Source: Gaiellasilicea sp963705515
Lineage (GTDB): Bacteria > Actinomycetota > Thermoleophilia > Gaiellales > Gaiellaceae
Length of the DNA: 64,000 nt
Assembly (NCBI GenBank): GCA_963705515.1
Contig: CAVPJV010000001.1
Location: forward strand, 62,001 to 126,000
Direction of reading: 5' to 3'
The notes beneath the pieces are model-generated. The model was not told where the DNA came from. It made no database searches and saw only the letters and a program-made list of their open reading frames with translations. Positions 42,575-52,921 of the stretch are shown here, piece after piece. Both the position numbers and the translations under genes were made by a program. Numbering within the stretch: position 1 is the first letter of the stretch; each line of letters begins with the position of its first letter.

Positions 42575-43746
42575 AGCAGGACCGGGTCCAGGGCCGCGGC
42601 GACGAAGAGCAGCGCCAGATAGAGGAGTGAGTAGTGGAAGAGCACGCCGGCGTTCCGGCGCGTGGGCGTCCGGCGCAGGTGCCACGCCATCGCGAGGAAG
42701 ACGCCGCCGAGCAGCACCGCGGCCGCGGAGTAGACCGGGCCGAGCCAGAAGCCGACGGCGAGTGTGAAGGCGACCAGCACGATCGAGTACCAGACGATCT
42801 GCTTCGTCGTCTCCTCATCGCCCTTCACGACTGGCAGCATCGGCACCTTGGCGGCCGCGTAGTTCTCCTTGATCAGGAGCGCGAGCGCCCAGAAGTGCGG
42901 CGGCGTCCAGAGGAAGACGATCAGGAAGAGCCACAGCGCGGGCAGTCCGAGCGCGCCGCTCGCGGCCGCATAGCCCACCAGCGGAGGCACCGCGCCGGCG
43001 GCGCCGCCGATGACGATGTTCTGCGGGGTCGAGCGCTTCAACCAGCGGGTGTAGACCACGACGTAGAAGAGGTTGCCGACGAGCGCGAGGGTCGCCGTGA
43101 GCACGTTGACCGTGCTCGCCAGGAGGACGAACGAGAGCGCCGAGAGCGTGAGGCCGAACTCGAGCGCGTGTGCGGGCGGGACGCGACCCGCCGCCACCGG
43201 CCGTTTCTCGGTGCGCTTGCCCATCAGACGGTCGATGTCGGCGTCGAGCACGTGGTTGAGGGCGCTGGCGCCGCCGCACGCGAGCGCGAGGCCCACCATC
43301 GTGGTGACGAAGAGCCCGAGCGGCGGCACGCCCTGGGCGCCGACGAACATCCCGGCGGCCCCGGTGACGAGCAGCAGCGACATGATCCGCGGCTTCGTCA
43401 GCGTCACGTAGTCGCGCCACGGACCGGCGCTGACGCGCTCCCCGCGGAAGCAGAGTGCGGCCGAGACTGCGGCCGCGGCAAGCGCAGCCGACGCGAGCAC
43501 GACGTGGATCCCGGTCGTCGTCAGTGCGGCCGCAGCGCCGAAGAGGCCGAGCGCGAGCAGCGACGGCGTGAGCAGCCTGCGGTGCGCCCACCAGGCGGCG
43601 ACCACGACCGCGGCGAGCGGCGGCACCGCAAGGGCGGAGACGACGTCGTGTCCGACGCCGGCGGCCCCGGACGCGACGGCGAGCACCGTTCCCGCGACGC
43701 CGCCGAGCGCCGCAGCCTGGAGCCAGAAGCCGGGTCTAGATCTCAC
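42571..43746 (-). CDS. ctaB: Heme O synthase (protoheme IX farnesyltransferase) with N-terminal membrane extension
   Basis: Adds a farnesyl group to heme B to make heme O for the oxidase. 391 residues; the family core (about 300 residues) starts at about 108 with DYVTLTKPRIMSLLLVTGAAG and has the prenyl-diphosphate sites NHVLDADIDRLMGKR and the later loop LIVFLWTPPHFWALAL. The first 105 residues are an extra region of three or four hydrophobic helices without a recognised domain. GTG start at 43744-43746, overlapping ctaD by 11 bases. Confidence 0.93.
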   Translation of the reverse strand: MRSRPGFWLQAAALGGVAGTVLAVASGAAGVGHDVVSALAVPPLAAVVVAAWWAHRRLLTPSLLALGLFGAAAALTTTGIHVVLASAALAAAAVSAALCFRGERVSAGPWRDYVTLTKPRIMSLLLVTGAAGMFVGAQGVPPLGLFVTTMVGLALACGGASALNHVLDADIDRLMGKRTEKRPVAAGRVPPAHALEFGLTLSALSFVLLASTVNVLTATLALVGNLFYVVVYTRWLKRSTPQNIVIGGAAGAVPPLVGYAAASGALGLPALWLFLIVFLWTPPHFWALALLIKENYAAAKVPMLPVVKGDEETTKQIVWYSIVLVAFTLAVGFWLGPVYSAAAVLLGGVFLAMAWHLRRTPTRRNAGVLFHYSLLYLALLFVAAALDPVLL

Positions 43747-45364
43747 CGCGCTCCCTCAGCTTACGCCGCAGGTCGTAGAGCGGTCGGGCGCTCGTCACGT
43801 ACGGCACCTCGTCGAAGTTGTGGGCCGGCGGCGGCGAGGTCGTATACCACTCGAGCGTGTCGGCGAGCCACGGGTCGTTCCCCGCGCGGCGCCCCTTCCG
43901 CGAGGCGAACGCGTTCCAGATGAAGATCAGGATCCCGAGCCCCATCACGTACGAGCCGATCGTCGAGGTCAGGTTGTAGTCCTCCAGCATCCCGACGTCC
44001 TCGTAGGTGTAGATCCGCCGCGGCATCCCCAGCAATCCCAGCATGTGCTGCGGGAAGAAGGTGACGTTGAAGCCGACGAAGATCAGCCAGAAGGCGATCT
44101 TGCCGAGCCGCTCGTCGAGCAGCCGCCCGAAGAACTTCGGCCACCAGTAGGTGAGCCCGCCGAGGATCGCGAGCAGCGAGCCGCCGAAGAGGACGTAGTG
44201 GAAGTGGGCGACGACGTAGTAGGTGTCGTGCAGCTGCCAGTCGACCGGGAAGGCGGCCAGGAAGATCCCGGAGAGGCCGCCGATCGTGAAGACGCTGACG
44301 AAGCCGAGCGCGTACAGCATCGGCGTGTCGAAGTGCAGGTTCCCCCGCCAGAGCGTCGCGAGCCAGTTGAAGATCTTCACGCCGGTCGGGACGGCGATCA
44401 CCATCGAGGAGATCATGAAGAAGGCGTTCAGGAAGCCGGGCATCCCGACCGTGAACATGTGGTGGGCCCACACGAGCATCGAGAAGAAGGCGATCCCGGC
44501 CGTCGAGAACGCGACCGCCTTGTAGCCGAAGATCGGCTTGCGCGCGAAGACGGGGATGATCTCCGAGATCATCCCGAAGGCCGGCAGCACCATGATGTAG
44601 ACCTCGGGGTGCCCGAAGAACCAGAACACGTGCTGGTAGAGCACGGCGTTCCCGCCGCCGTCCGGGAGGAAGAAGTGCGTGCCGGCCTGGCGGTCGAGCA
44701 GCAGCAGCGTCAGTCCCGCCGAGAGCGTCGGCAGCACTGCCACGAGCAGCACGGCGTAGGTGCCGACCGCCCAGATGAAGAGCGGCATCCGCGTCCAGGT
44801 CATCCCCTGGGTCCGCATGTTCACGATCGTGACGATGAAGTTGATCGCGCCCGCGAGCGACGAGAGCGTGAGCACGTGCAGCCCGAGGATCCAGAGGTCC
44901 TGGCCGTTGCCGATCGTCCCTACGGAGAGCGGCGGGTAGGACGTCCAGCCCGACCTGGCGGCGCCGCCTTCGGCGAAGAACGAGAACAGCAGAATGACGC
45001 CGCCGAAGACAAAGAGCCAGTAGGAAAGGGCGTTCAGGCGCGGGAAGGCCATGTCGCGGGCGCCGATCATCAGGGGCACGAGGTAGTTGGCGAAGCCGGC
45101 CAGGATCGGGACGACGACGAGGAAGACCATCGTCGTGCCGTGCATCGTCAGGACCTCGTTGTAGGAGTCCCGCGTCAGGAAGTCGTTGCCCGCCTGCGAG
45201 AGCTGCGTCCGTAGCAGCAACGCCATCACGCCGCCGGCGAGGAAGAACACCCCCGAAGTGACGATGTAGAGGATCCCGATCCGCTTGTGGTCCACGGTGA
45301 CGAGCCACCCCGCGATGCGGCCGCGCTGCCAGGCGGGGACTGGTGTCTCGGCGTTAGCCGCCAA
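43736..45364 (-). CDS. ctaD: Cytochrome c oxidase subunit I
   Basis: Catalytic heme-copper subunit (heme a, heme a3-CuB) of an aa3/caa3 oxidase. 542 residues, 12 predicted helices. Motifs: the heme ligand in LTMHGTTMVF, CuB ligands in VFWFFGHPEVYIMVLPAFG and WAHHMF, and heme ligands in VVAHFHYVLFGG. The Tyr of the HPEVY block, cross-linked to His in type A oxidases, is present. Overlaps ctaC by 11 bases. Confidence 0.98.
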   Translation of the reverse strand: MAANAETPVPAWQRGRIAGWLVTVDHKRIGILYIVTSGVFFLAGGVMALLLRTQLSQAGNDFLTRDSYNEVLTMHGTTMVFLVVVPILAGFANYLVPLMIGARDMAFPRLNALSYWLFVFGGVILLFSFFAEGGAARSGWTSYPPLSVGTIGNGQDLWILGLHVLTLSSLAGAINFIVTIVNMRTQGMTWTRMPLFIWAVGTYAVLLVAVLPTLSAGLTLLLLDRQAGTHFFLPDGGGNAVLYQHVFWFFGHPEVYIMVLPAFGMISEIIPVFARKPIFGYKAVAFSTAGIAFFSMLVWAHHMFTVGMPGFLNAFFMISSMVIAVPTGVKIFNWLATLWRGNLHFDTPMLYALGFVSVFTIGGLSGIFLAAFPVDWQLHDTYYVVAHFHYVLFGGSLLAILGGLTYWWPKFFGRLLDERLGKIAFWLIFVGFNVTFFPQHMLGLLGMPRRIYTYEDVGMLEDYNLTSTIGSYVMGLGILIFIWNAFASRKGRRAGNDPWLADTLEWYTTSPPPAHNFDEVPYVTSARPLYDLRRKLRERGEI

Positions 45365-46313
45365 GGAGCTCCTCCTGCAGGTACTCGGTGAGCGCCTTCA
45401 TCTGGCGCTCGTCCCAGCTCTTGCCGACAGGCGGCATCTTGTTGCGCCCGTTCCGGACCACCTGCTCGACCGCCTCCGGGTCGCCGAGCAGCGGGTTACC
45501 GGCCAGCGGTGGCCCGACGTCACCCTCGCCGGCGAGCCCGTGGCACTTACCGCAGGCACCGCGGAACGTCTCCGCGCCGAGGTCGGACGTCCCCTCTTCT
45601 TGCGCGCGGGCTTCACGCGCGAGCCACGCGTCGAACTGCTGGCGCGGCATCGCCTCCACCTCCGCCGTCATCAGCGCGTGCAGGCCGCCGCAGAGCTCGG
45701 CGCACTGGCCGCGGTAGATCCCGGGCGCCTCCGCGCTGAACCACGTCTCGTTGACCCTGCCGGGGATCGCGTCGAACTTGCCACCGAGCGCCGGGATCCA
45801 CCAGGAATGGATCACGCCATAGTCCGGCGCCGTCACCTCGAGCCGCGTCGTCTGCCCGACGGGCGCGCGCAGCCGGTCGACGGCGATGACGCCGTTCGGG
45901 TAGATGAAGTTCCAGTAGTACTGGTGGCCCTCGACGGCCACCTCGACCCGGTCGGCAGCGGGGACGTCCTCGATCCCGGGCAGCTTGTAGAAGATGAACG
46001 AACCGATTGCGACCAGGATCAGGACCGGCGCGACCGTCCAGGCGAGCTCCAGGTTCGTGTTGCCGTGCACCTGCGCGCCGTCCAGCTCACGGGGGCGGCG
46101 GTCGGCGCGGTAGCGGACGATGAACCAGACGAGCGTGCCCTGGACGATGACGAAGATCGCGCCGGTGAAGATCGCGATCCAGAGGTAGCTCTGGTTGATC
46201 CGCTCGGCGTTCGGTGAGGCCGGCTCGACCGGTGCGAAACCCGGTTCCCCCGCGAGGGCCGCGCCGGAGAGCGCGAGCGCGCAGAGCACGACAACTGCGA
46301 GGATCCGGCCCAC
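45354..46313 (-). CDS. ctaC: Cytochrome c oxidase subunit II with fused cytochrome c domain (caa3 type)
   Basis: Electron entry subunit with the CuA centre. 319 residues from GTG at 46311-46313: signal peptide, two membrane helices, CuA domain with ligands in QCAELCGGLHALM preceded by SWWIPALGGKFDAIPG, and a C-terminal cytochrome c domain (about 245-315) with heme site CGKCH and the axial Met in NKMPP. The fusion means it can accept electrons without a soluble cytochrome c. A TAGAAT box seven bases upstream suggests a leaderless mRNA. Subunit III is not found in the window. Confidence 0.95.
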   Translation of the reverse strand: MGRILAVVVLCALALSGAALAGEPGFAPVEPASPNAERINQSYLWIAIFTGAIFVIVQGTLVWFIVRYRADRRPRELDGAQVHGNTNLELAWTVAPVLILVAIGSFIFYKLPGIEDVPAADRVEVAVEGHQYYWNFIYPNGVIAVDRLRAPVGQTTRLEVTAPDYGVIHSWWIPALGGKFDAIPGRVNETWFSAEAPGIYRGQCAELCGGLHALMTAEVEAMPRQQFDAWLAREARAQEEGTSDLGAETFRGACGKCHGLAGEGDVGPPLAGNPLLGDPEAVEQVVRNGRNKMPPVGKSWDERQMKALTEYLQEELLGG

Positions 46314-46320
46314 GGGCTGC

Positions 46321-46326
46321 CATTCT
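46321..46326 (-). promoter_or_regulatory. -10 box TAGAAT for leaderless ctaC mRNA
   Basis: TAGAAT on the minus strand, seven bases before the GTG of ctaC, in the 13-base gap between ctaC and the divergent gene at 46327. It would drive the oxidase operon. Confidence 0.5.
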
Positions 46327-46629
46327 ATGAAGGTGACCAAGGCGGTGCGCAGCGGAACCCGCGTCAAGCTTCCGGCGGGTGTCGAGAGGCCGACCGAGGT
46401 CTACGTCAACGGTGTCGTACAGCGTGCGGGCGCCGACTACCGGCACGAGAACGGGGAGCTCGTCTTCTCCCGGGAGCTGCGCCAGGAGGGCAAGCTCGGC
46501 TTCTGGCGCTGGACGTCGATCGTCTTCGGCGTGGCGGGCACCTACCGCCAGAATGACGTCGTCGACGTCATCTACGAGAGCGCCGCCGGCGGCCGCACGG
46601 TCGCCAGCAACCTGCCGGTCGAGCCCTAG
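46327..46629 (+). CDS. Hypothetical 100-residue protein
   Basis: Starts at the ATG at 46327, only 13 bases from the divergent ctaC. No membrane segment or signal peptide. The sequence looks like a small beta-rich domain (VEVY-like strands: EVYVNGVVQRAGADYRHENG, then LVFSREL and VDVIYE), reminiscent of short domains that describe appended strands in phage or surface proteins, but I do not recognise a family. Overlaps the convergent malQ by four bases. Confidence 0.6.
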   Translation: MKVTKAVRSGTRVKLPAGVERPTEVYVNGVVQRAGADYRHENGELVFSRELRQEGKLGFWRWTSIVFGVAGTYRQNDVVDVIYESAAGGRTVASNLPVEP

Positions 46630-47777
46630 CGCCGCCCGGCAGCGACCGTGGCGGCATGCAGCCGCGCGGCGTGCTCGTCCGTCAGCTGCCCCGGCTCGAG
46701 CCGCCACGTCCAGTTCCCGTGCAGCTGCCCCGGCGTGTTCATCCGGGCTTCGCTGCCGAGCTCGAGCACGTCCTGCAGCGGGATCATCGCGAGCGCCGCA
46801 CGGGACGAGAGCGCCTGCTCGATCAGCCGCCACGTCCTGCGCCGCGGGAAGTGGCCGCGGAGCGTGTCCGTGTCGTGCGTCGTCGTGTAGATCACCTGCT
46901 GCTCGCGGTGGTTCTCGAATCGGTGTGGGTTGCTCGCGGCGCCCTGGAACGCCCAGAGCAGGACGACCATCCCGGGGAAGCCGAGGCGGTTCCGCAACGC
47001 GATCACGTCGGGCGTGATCAGGCCGAGGTCCTCCGCGATCACGGGCAGCGGGCCGAGCTCGGCCTCCGCCGCCTCGAAGACGGCGGCTCCCGGCCCCGGC
47101 AGCCATTGTCCCGACCTGGCGTCGCGCGCTCCTTGCGGGATCGCCCAGAACTCGGCGAAGCCGCGGAAGTGGTCGATGCGGGTCAGGTCGAAGAGCGCCA
47201 GCGTCCGGCGCATGCGCTCGATCCACCAGCGGTAGCCCTCGCGCGCGGCGGCGTCCCAGTCGAAGAGCGGGTTGCCCCAGTGCTGGCCGAGCGGCCCGAG
47301 CCTGTCGGGCGGCGCCCCGGCGACGAGCCCAGGCAGGAAGAGGTCGGCGTGGGTGTGGTGGTCGACGCTCCCTTGTGCGACGTAGATCGGCACGTCTCCG
47401 ATCAGGCGGACGCCCTGCTCGGCCGCGTGCGTGCGCAGCGCCGACCACTCGCGGTCGAAGCGGACCTGGTCGTCGACGCTCCCGCCGGCCTCCGCCCAGT
47501 CCTCGATCCAGAAGGCGTTCGCACGCCGGAATGCGGTCCGCTCCCGCGCGGCGACCGGCGCGTCCGGGCGCGCCAGGAAGCCCGCCCAGGCCGCGAAGGC
47601 GGAGGCGGACGCGTACGGCGAGCCGACCTCGTCGGGGGGCCCGAGCGGCAGCACCTGCCACCAGCTCTGACCGGCCGCGGCGAGCCAGTCGACGAACGCG
47701 TACGCATCGGCATCGAGCCTGCCGCTCGGGAGCGAGGTCGGGTGCAGCACGACGCCGCTGGATCGTTGAAGCTTCAT
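46626..47777 (-). CDS. malQ: 4-alpha-glucanotransferase (amylomaltase, GH77), compact form
   Basis: Transfers alpha-1,4-glucan chains between maltodextrins. 383 residues, clearly shorter than the usual 480-500: after SPYASASAFAAW the region that normally follows is reduced. Catalytic residues are present: nucleophile Asp in TRIDHFRGF, acid/base Glu in VIAEDLG, and the stabilising Asp in TTTHDTDTLRG (usually GTHDNDT). Divergent from glgE with 41 bases between the two starts. Confidence 0.9.
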   Translation of the reverse strand: MKLQRSSGVVLHPTSLPSGRLDADAYAFVDWLAAAGQSWWQVLPLGPPDEVGSPYASASAFAAWAGFLARPDAPVAARERTAFRRANAFWIEDWAEAGGSVDDQVRFDREWSALRTHAAEQGVRLIGDVPIYVAQGSVDHHTHADLFLPGLVAGAPPDRLGPLGQHWGNPLFDWDAAAREGYRWWIERMRRTLALFDLTRIDHFRGFAEFWAIPQGARDARSGQWLPGPGAAVFEAAEAELGPLPVIAEDLGLITPDVIALRNRLGFPGMVVLLWAFQGAASNPHRFENHREQQVIYTTTHDTDTLRGHFPRRRTWRLIEQALSSRAALAMIPLQDVLELGSEARMNTPGQLHGNWTWRLEPGQLTDEHAARLHAATVAAGRR

Positions 47778-47818
47778 CGCCTGTTTGAAGATCGTCGTTC
47801 GCTGAAAGTCATCGAACC

Positions 47819-49633
47819 GTGTCCAAGCTCTCCGCCAAGCAACCGCCGCCCCGGATCCAGATCCAGGACGTGCGCCCTCAGGTCGACTGCGGACGGTATC
47901 CCGTCCAGGCGACCGAGGGCGATTCTGTCGACGTCTCGGCGACGATCTTCAAGGACGGTCACGACATCCTCCGCGCGGTCGTGCGCTATCGCGCGGCCGG
48001 ATCGCGCAGGTGGCTCGAGACCCCGCTGGAGCCGCTCGGCAACGACCGCTGGGCCGGCAGCTTCCGCCCGGCAGGGCTCGGACGCTGGCAGTTCACGATC
48101 GAAGCCTGGGTCGACCGCTACGCGACGCTGCTCGACGAGCTCGACCGGAAGCTTGCGGCCGGACAGGACGAGCTCGCCGGCGAGCTCTCCGAGGTGGAGG
48201 CGCTGTTCGGTCCCGGCGAGCTCGAGTCGTGGCGCGCCGCTGCGGCGAAGCTGGGCTCGAAGGACCGGCACGGCAAGACGTCGCTCGACAAGCCGCTCGA
48301 GGCCGACGTCGAGCGCCTGCGCGCGCGGTTCGGCGCCTGGTACGAGCTCTTCCCCCGCAGCTGGGGCGGCTTCAAGGGCGTCAAGAAGGTGCTGCCCGAC
48401 CTGGCCGAGCTCGGCTTCGACGTCGTCTATCTCCCGCCGATCCACCCGATCGGCCTCACGAACCGCAAGGGGCGCAACAACGCCCTGAAGGCGGCCAAGG
48501 GCGACCCCGGCAGCCCCTGGGCGATCGGCGGAGCGGAGGGCGGCCACGACGCGATCCATCCCGAGCTGGGGACGCTGAAGGAGTTCGACGACCTCGTAGC
48601 GGCGGCGCGGAAGGCCGGGCTCGAGATCGCGCTCGACTTCGCGATCCAGACCTCGCCCGACCACCCCTGGCTGACCGAGCATCCCGACTGGTTCTACCGC
48701 CGGCCCGACGGGACGCTGAAGTACGCCGAGAACCCGCCCAAGCGCTACCAGGACATCTACAACGTCAATTTCGACTCCGAGGACTGGCCCGCCCTCTGGG
48801 AGGCGCTCAAAGGCGTCGTCGTCCACTGGTGCCGCCACGGCGTTCGCGCCTTCCGCGTCGACAACCCGCACACGAAGTCGGTGCCGTTCTGGGAGTGGCT
48901 GATCGCCGAGGTGCGGGCCGAGTTCCCGAACACGGTCTTCTTCGCGGAGGCCTTCACCCGGCCGGCGATGATGACGACACTCGCGAAGATCGGCTTCAGC
49001 CAGTCGTACACGTACTTCACCTGGAAGAACACGAAGGCCGAGCTGACGGAGTTCCTGCACCAGCTGCTCGAGTGGTCGGCCTACTATCGTCCGAACTTCT
49101 TCGCGAACACGCCCGACATCCTCCACGAGTACCTGCAGGAGGGAGGCCGGCCCGCGTTCGAGCTCCGGCTCGTGCTCGCGGCGACGCTCTCGCCCTCGTA
49201 CGGGATCTACTCCGGCTACGAGCACTGCGAGAACGTCCCCGTCGCCCACGGCAGCGAGGAGTACCTCGACTCGGAGAAGTACGAGATCAAGCAGCGCCGG
49301 CTCGACGGGCCATTGCTGCCGCTGGTCCAGCGGCTGAACGAGATCCGCCGCGCCGAGCCGGCGCTGCAGCGCTTCGCGAACCTGCACCTGCTCGCGACGC
49401 ACAGCGACTACGTCTTCGCCTACCACAAGGCACCCGACATCGCGGTCGCCGCGAACCTCGATCCGACGACGCCCCGTGAGGACGTCGTCGTCGTCCCGCC
49501 GCACCTCGGGCTGCCCGAGGAGTTCCCCGTTCTCGACCTGCTCACCGGCGAGCGCTACCGCTGGCGAATCGGGCGCAACTACGTTGGCCTCGCCCCGGGC
49601 GGCGCGCATGTGATGAAGATCGGCGCAGCGTGA
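47819..49633 (+). CDS. glgE: Maltosyltransferase GlgE (alpha-1,4-glucan:maltose-1-phosphate)
   Basis: Extends alpha-glucan chains with maltose 1-phosphate made by the maltokinase encoded two genes later. 604 residues, on the short side (mycobacterial GlgE is about 700). N-terminal beta domain from IQDVRPQVDCGRYPVQ, GH13 barrel with YLPPIHPIG, AIGGAEGGHDAIHPELGT, nucleophile Asp in FRVDNPHTK and acid/base Glu in FFAEAFTRP. GTG at 47819. Followed by two REP-like palindromes before treS. Confidence 0.95.
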   Translation: MSKLSAKQPPPRIQIQDVRPQVDCGRYPVQATEGDSVDVSATIFKDGHDILRAVVRYRAAGSRRWLETPLEPLGNDRWAGSFRPAGLGRWQFTIEAWVDRYATLLDELDRKLAAGQDELAGELSEVEALFGPGELESWRAAAAKLGSKDRHGKTSLDKPLEADVERLRARFGAWYELFPRSWGGFKGVKKVLPDLAELGFDVVYLPPIHPIGLTNRKGRNNALKAAKGDPGSPWAIGGAEGGHDAIHPELGTLKEFDDLVAAARKAGLEIALDFAIQTSPDHPWLTEHPDWFYRRPDGTLKYAENPPKRYQDIYNVNFDSEDWPALWEALKGVVVHWCRHGVRAFRVDNPHTKSVPFWEWLIAEVRAEFPNTVFFAEAFTRPAMMTTLAKIGFSQSYTYFTWKNTKAELTEFLHQLLEWSAYYRPNFFANTPDILHEYLQEGGRPAFELRLVLAATLSPSYGIYSGYEHCENVPVAHGSEEYLDSEKYEIKQRRLDGPLLPLVQRLNEIRRAEPALQRFANLHLLATHSDYVFAYHKAPDIAVAANLDPTTPREDVVVVPPHLGLPEEFPVLDLLTGERYRWRIGRNYVGLAPGGAHVMKIGAA

Positions 49634-49650
49634 ACGGCCACTTCGCTTCA

Positions 49651-49683
49651 GGACATGTCCGGGGTCAGACCCCAGACATGTCC
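49651..49683. repeat. REP-like palindrome (GGACATGTCC family), first of a pair
   Basis: Arms GGACATGTCCGGGGTC (49651-49666) and GACCCCAGACATGTCC (49668-49683) around A, one mismatch in 16. It follows the glgE stop codon by 17 bases. The partner lies about 50 bases downstream. Confidence 0.75.
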
Positions 49684-49730
49684 CTTTCGCCGCAATCTCC
49701 CTGCTCAGCGCGGGATGATCGACCATTCGA

Positions 49731-49761
49731 GCCATGTCCGGGGTCTGACCCCAGACATGGC
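49731..49761. repeat. REP-like palindrome (GGACATGTCC family), second of a pair
   Basis: Arms GCCATGTCCGGGGTC (49731-49745) and GACCCCAGACATGGC (49747-49761) around T, one mismatch. The central base differs from that of the first copy (T versus A), so the two cores are inverted relative to each other, as in REP doublets. Ends 17 bases before the treS start. Confidence 0.75.
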
Positions 49762-49778
49762 CGCAAAGGGCGCGTCGC

Positions 49779-51450
<1,672 letters not shown>

Positions 51451-51461
<11 letters not shown>

Positions 51462-52854
51462 TCTGAAGAGCCGCATCGAGAGCGGCGACCTCCACTTCCT
51501 GGACGGGCTCGTCCTGCTCGGCACGATCGCGTCGCAGCGGTGGTTCGGCGGCAAGTCGAAGGACGTGCTCGATGCGCGCGTCCTCGACGCAGGCGTCACG
51601 CCCGGCGAGCCGCCGATCCTCGCGATCGCGATCGTCGAGGTCCGCTACGGGCTGCAGACGCACGACCTCTACCACCTTCCGCTCGGCTTCCGCCCCTCGG
51701 CGGACGGCTGGAAGCAGTCCGTGATCGCCGAGACCGAGGGCTGGATCGCCTACGACGCGATCGCCGACCCCGAGCTCGCGCGGCGGATGCTCGAGCTGAT
51801 GAGACAGGACGCCTCGCTCCAGACCCCCGAGGCGACGATCGTCTTCCGGCCGACGGGCGAGCTCGCCGCCGAGATCGGGTCCGCGCGGCCGATGGGCGCC
51901 GAGCAGTCCAACAGCTCGTTGGTGCTCGACGAGCGCTACGTGCTCAAGCTCTACCGCCGGATCGCCCCCGGGATGAACCCGGAGCTCGAGGTGCTCCGCT
52001 TCCTGACCGAGCGCGGCTTCGAGCACACCCCCGCGCTCGAGGGCTACATCGCCTACGAGGGGCGGCCGCTGGAGGCGACGCTCGCAACCGTGCAGGAGTT
52101 CGTGCCCGCCAAGGGCGACGGCTGGGAGCTCGCGCTCGACACGCTCGAGGGCGGCGAGCCCGACTGGCTCCCCGCGCGCGCACGCCGGCTCGGCGAGGTG
52201 ACCGGGCTCCTCCACAACGCGCTCGCCTCCGACCCGGCCGACCCGCATTTCGCGCCCGAGGATCCCAGCACGGAGGCGCTCGGGCTCCTGTCGGCCTCGA
52301 TCGACGAGGAGATCGAGCAGGTCTTCGCCGCGCTGCCCGAGATACCGGCGCTCGAGCAGGTCCGCGGCCGCGGCGAGGAGGTGCGCGAGCATCTCCGCCT
52401 GCTCACGAACATCGGCCACGTCGGCCGCGTGATCCGGACGCACGGCGACTACCACCTCGGCCAGGCGCTCTGGACGAACGAGGACGACTGGGTGATCCTC
52501 GACTTCGAGGGCGAGCCGGCGCGGTCGGTGCCGGAGCGGCGCCGGAAGGTGTCACCGCTCCGCGACGTCGCCGGGATGCTCCGCTCCTTCGCGTACGCCG
52601 CCTCGGCGGTGAAGATCCAGCGGGGCGTCGATCCGCGCGAGGGCTGGGAGAACCGCTGCCGCAGCGAGTTCCTGGAGGGCTACCTGGACACCGTCGATCC
52701 GGCGCTCCTGCCTCCGAGCCGCGACCAGGTCGACCGCCTGCTGACCGTGTTCGAGCTCGAGAAGGCGGTCTACGAGCTCCGCTACGAGCTCCACAACCGG
52801 CCCGACTGGGTCGCGATCCCCGTCGCCGGGATCCTCAGGATGCTGGAGCAGTGA
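51451..52854 (+). CDS. mak: Maltokinase
   Basis: Phosphorylates maltose to maltose 1-phosphate, the donor for GlgE. 467 residues. N-terminal cap ASQRWFGGKSK, kinase fold with SNSSLVLDERYVLKLYR, catalytic loop THGDYHLGQ and the metal site VILDFEGEPARSVPERRRK. Overlaps treS; glgB follows after a 67-base spacer containing a hairpin. Confidence 0.95.
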
Positions 52855-52921
52855 GCGTAGGCTTGACGGAGCTCACCACAGGAGCGGAGGTGCCGGCTTT
52901 GCCGGCGCCGGAGCGGGAACA
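52855..52921 (+). repeat. Stem-loop spacer between mak and glgB (variant of the dispersed repeat, copy D)
   Basis: Hairpin GCCGGC-TTT-GCCGGC (52892-52906) flanked by GGAG on the left and GGAGC on the right, ending 15 bases before the GTG start of glgB. The general layout matches copies A-C (palindrome with TTT loop, flanking GGAG, then a GTG start), but the sequence has diverged and the outer stem is missing. Confidence 0.5.

Noticed and set aside
42575..42818. N-terminal extension of the amidase or of the 41-residue protein into ctaB
   Set aside because: The extra residues are arginine/proline-rich antiphase translation of ctaB; coupled starts at the stop codons are more plausible.
49651..49761. 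CRISPR-like direct repeats
   Set aside because: Only two copies, each a self-complementary palindrome, with no spacer array and no cas genes nearby.
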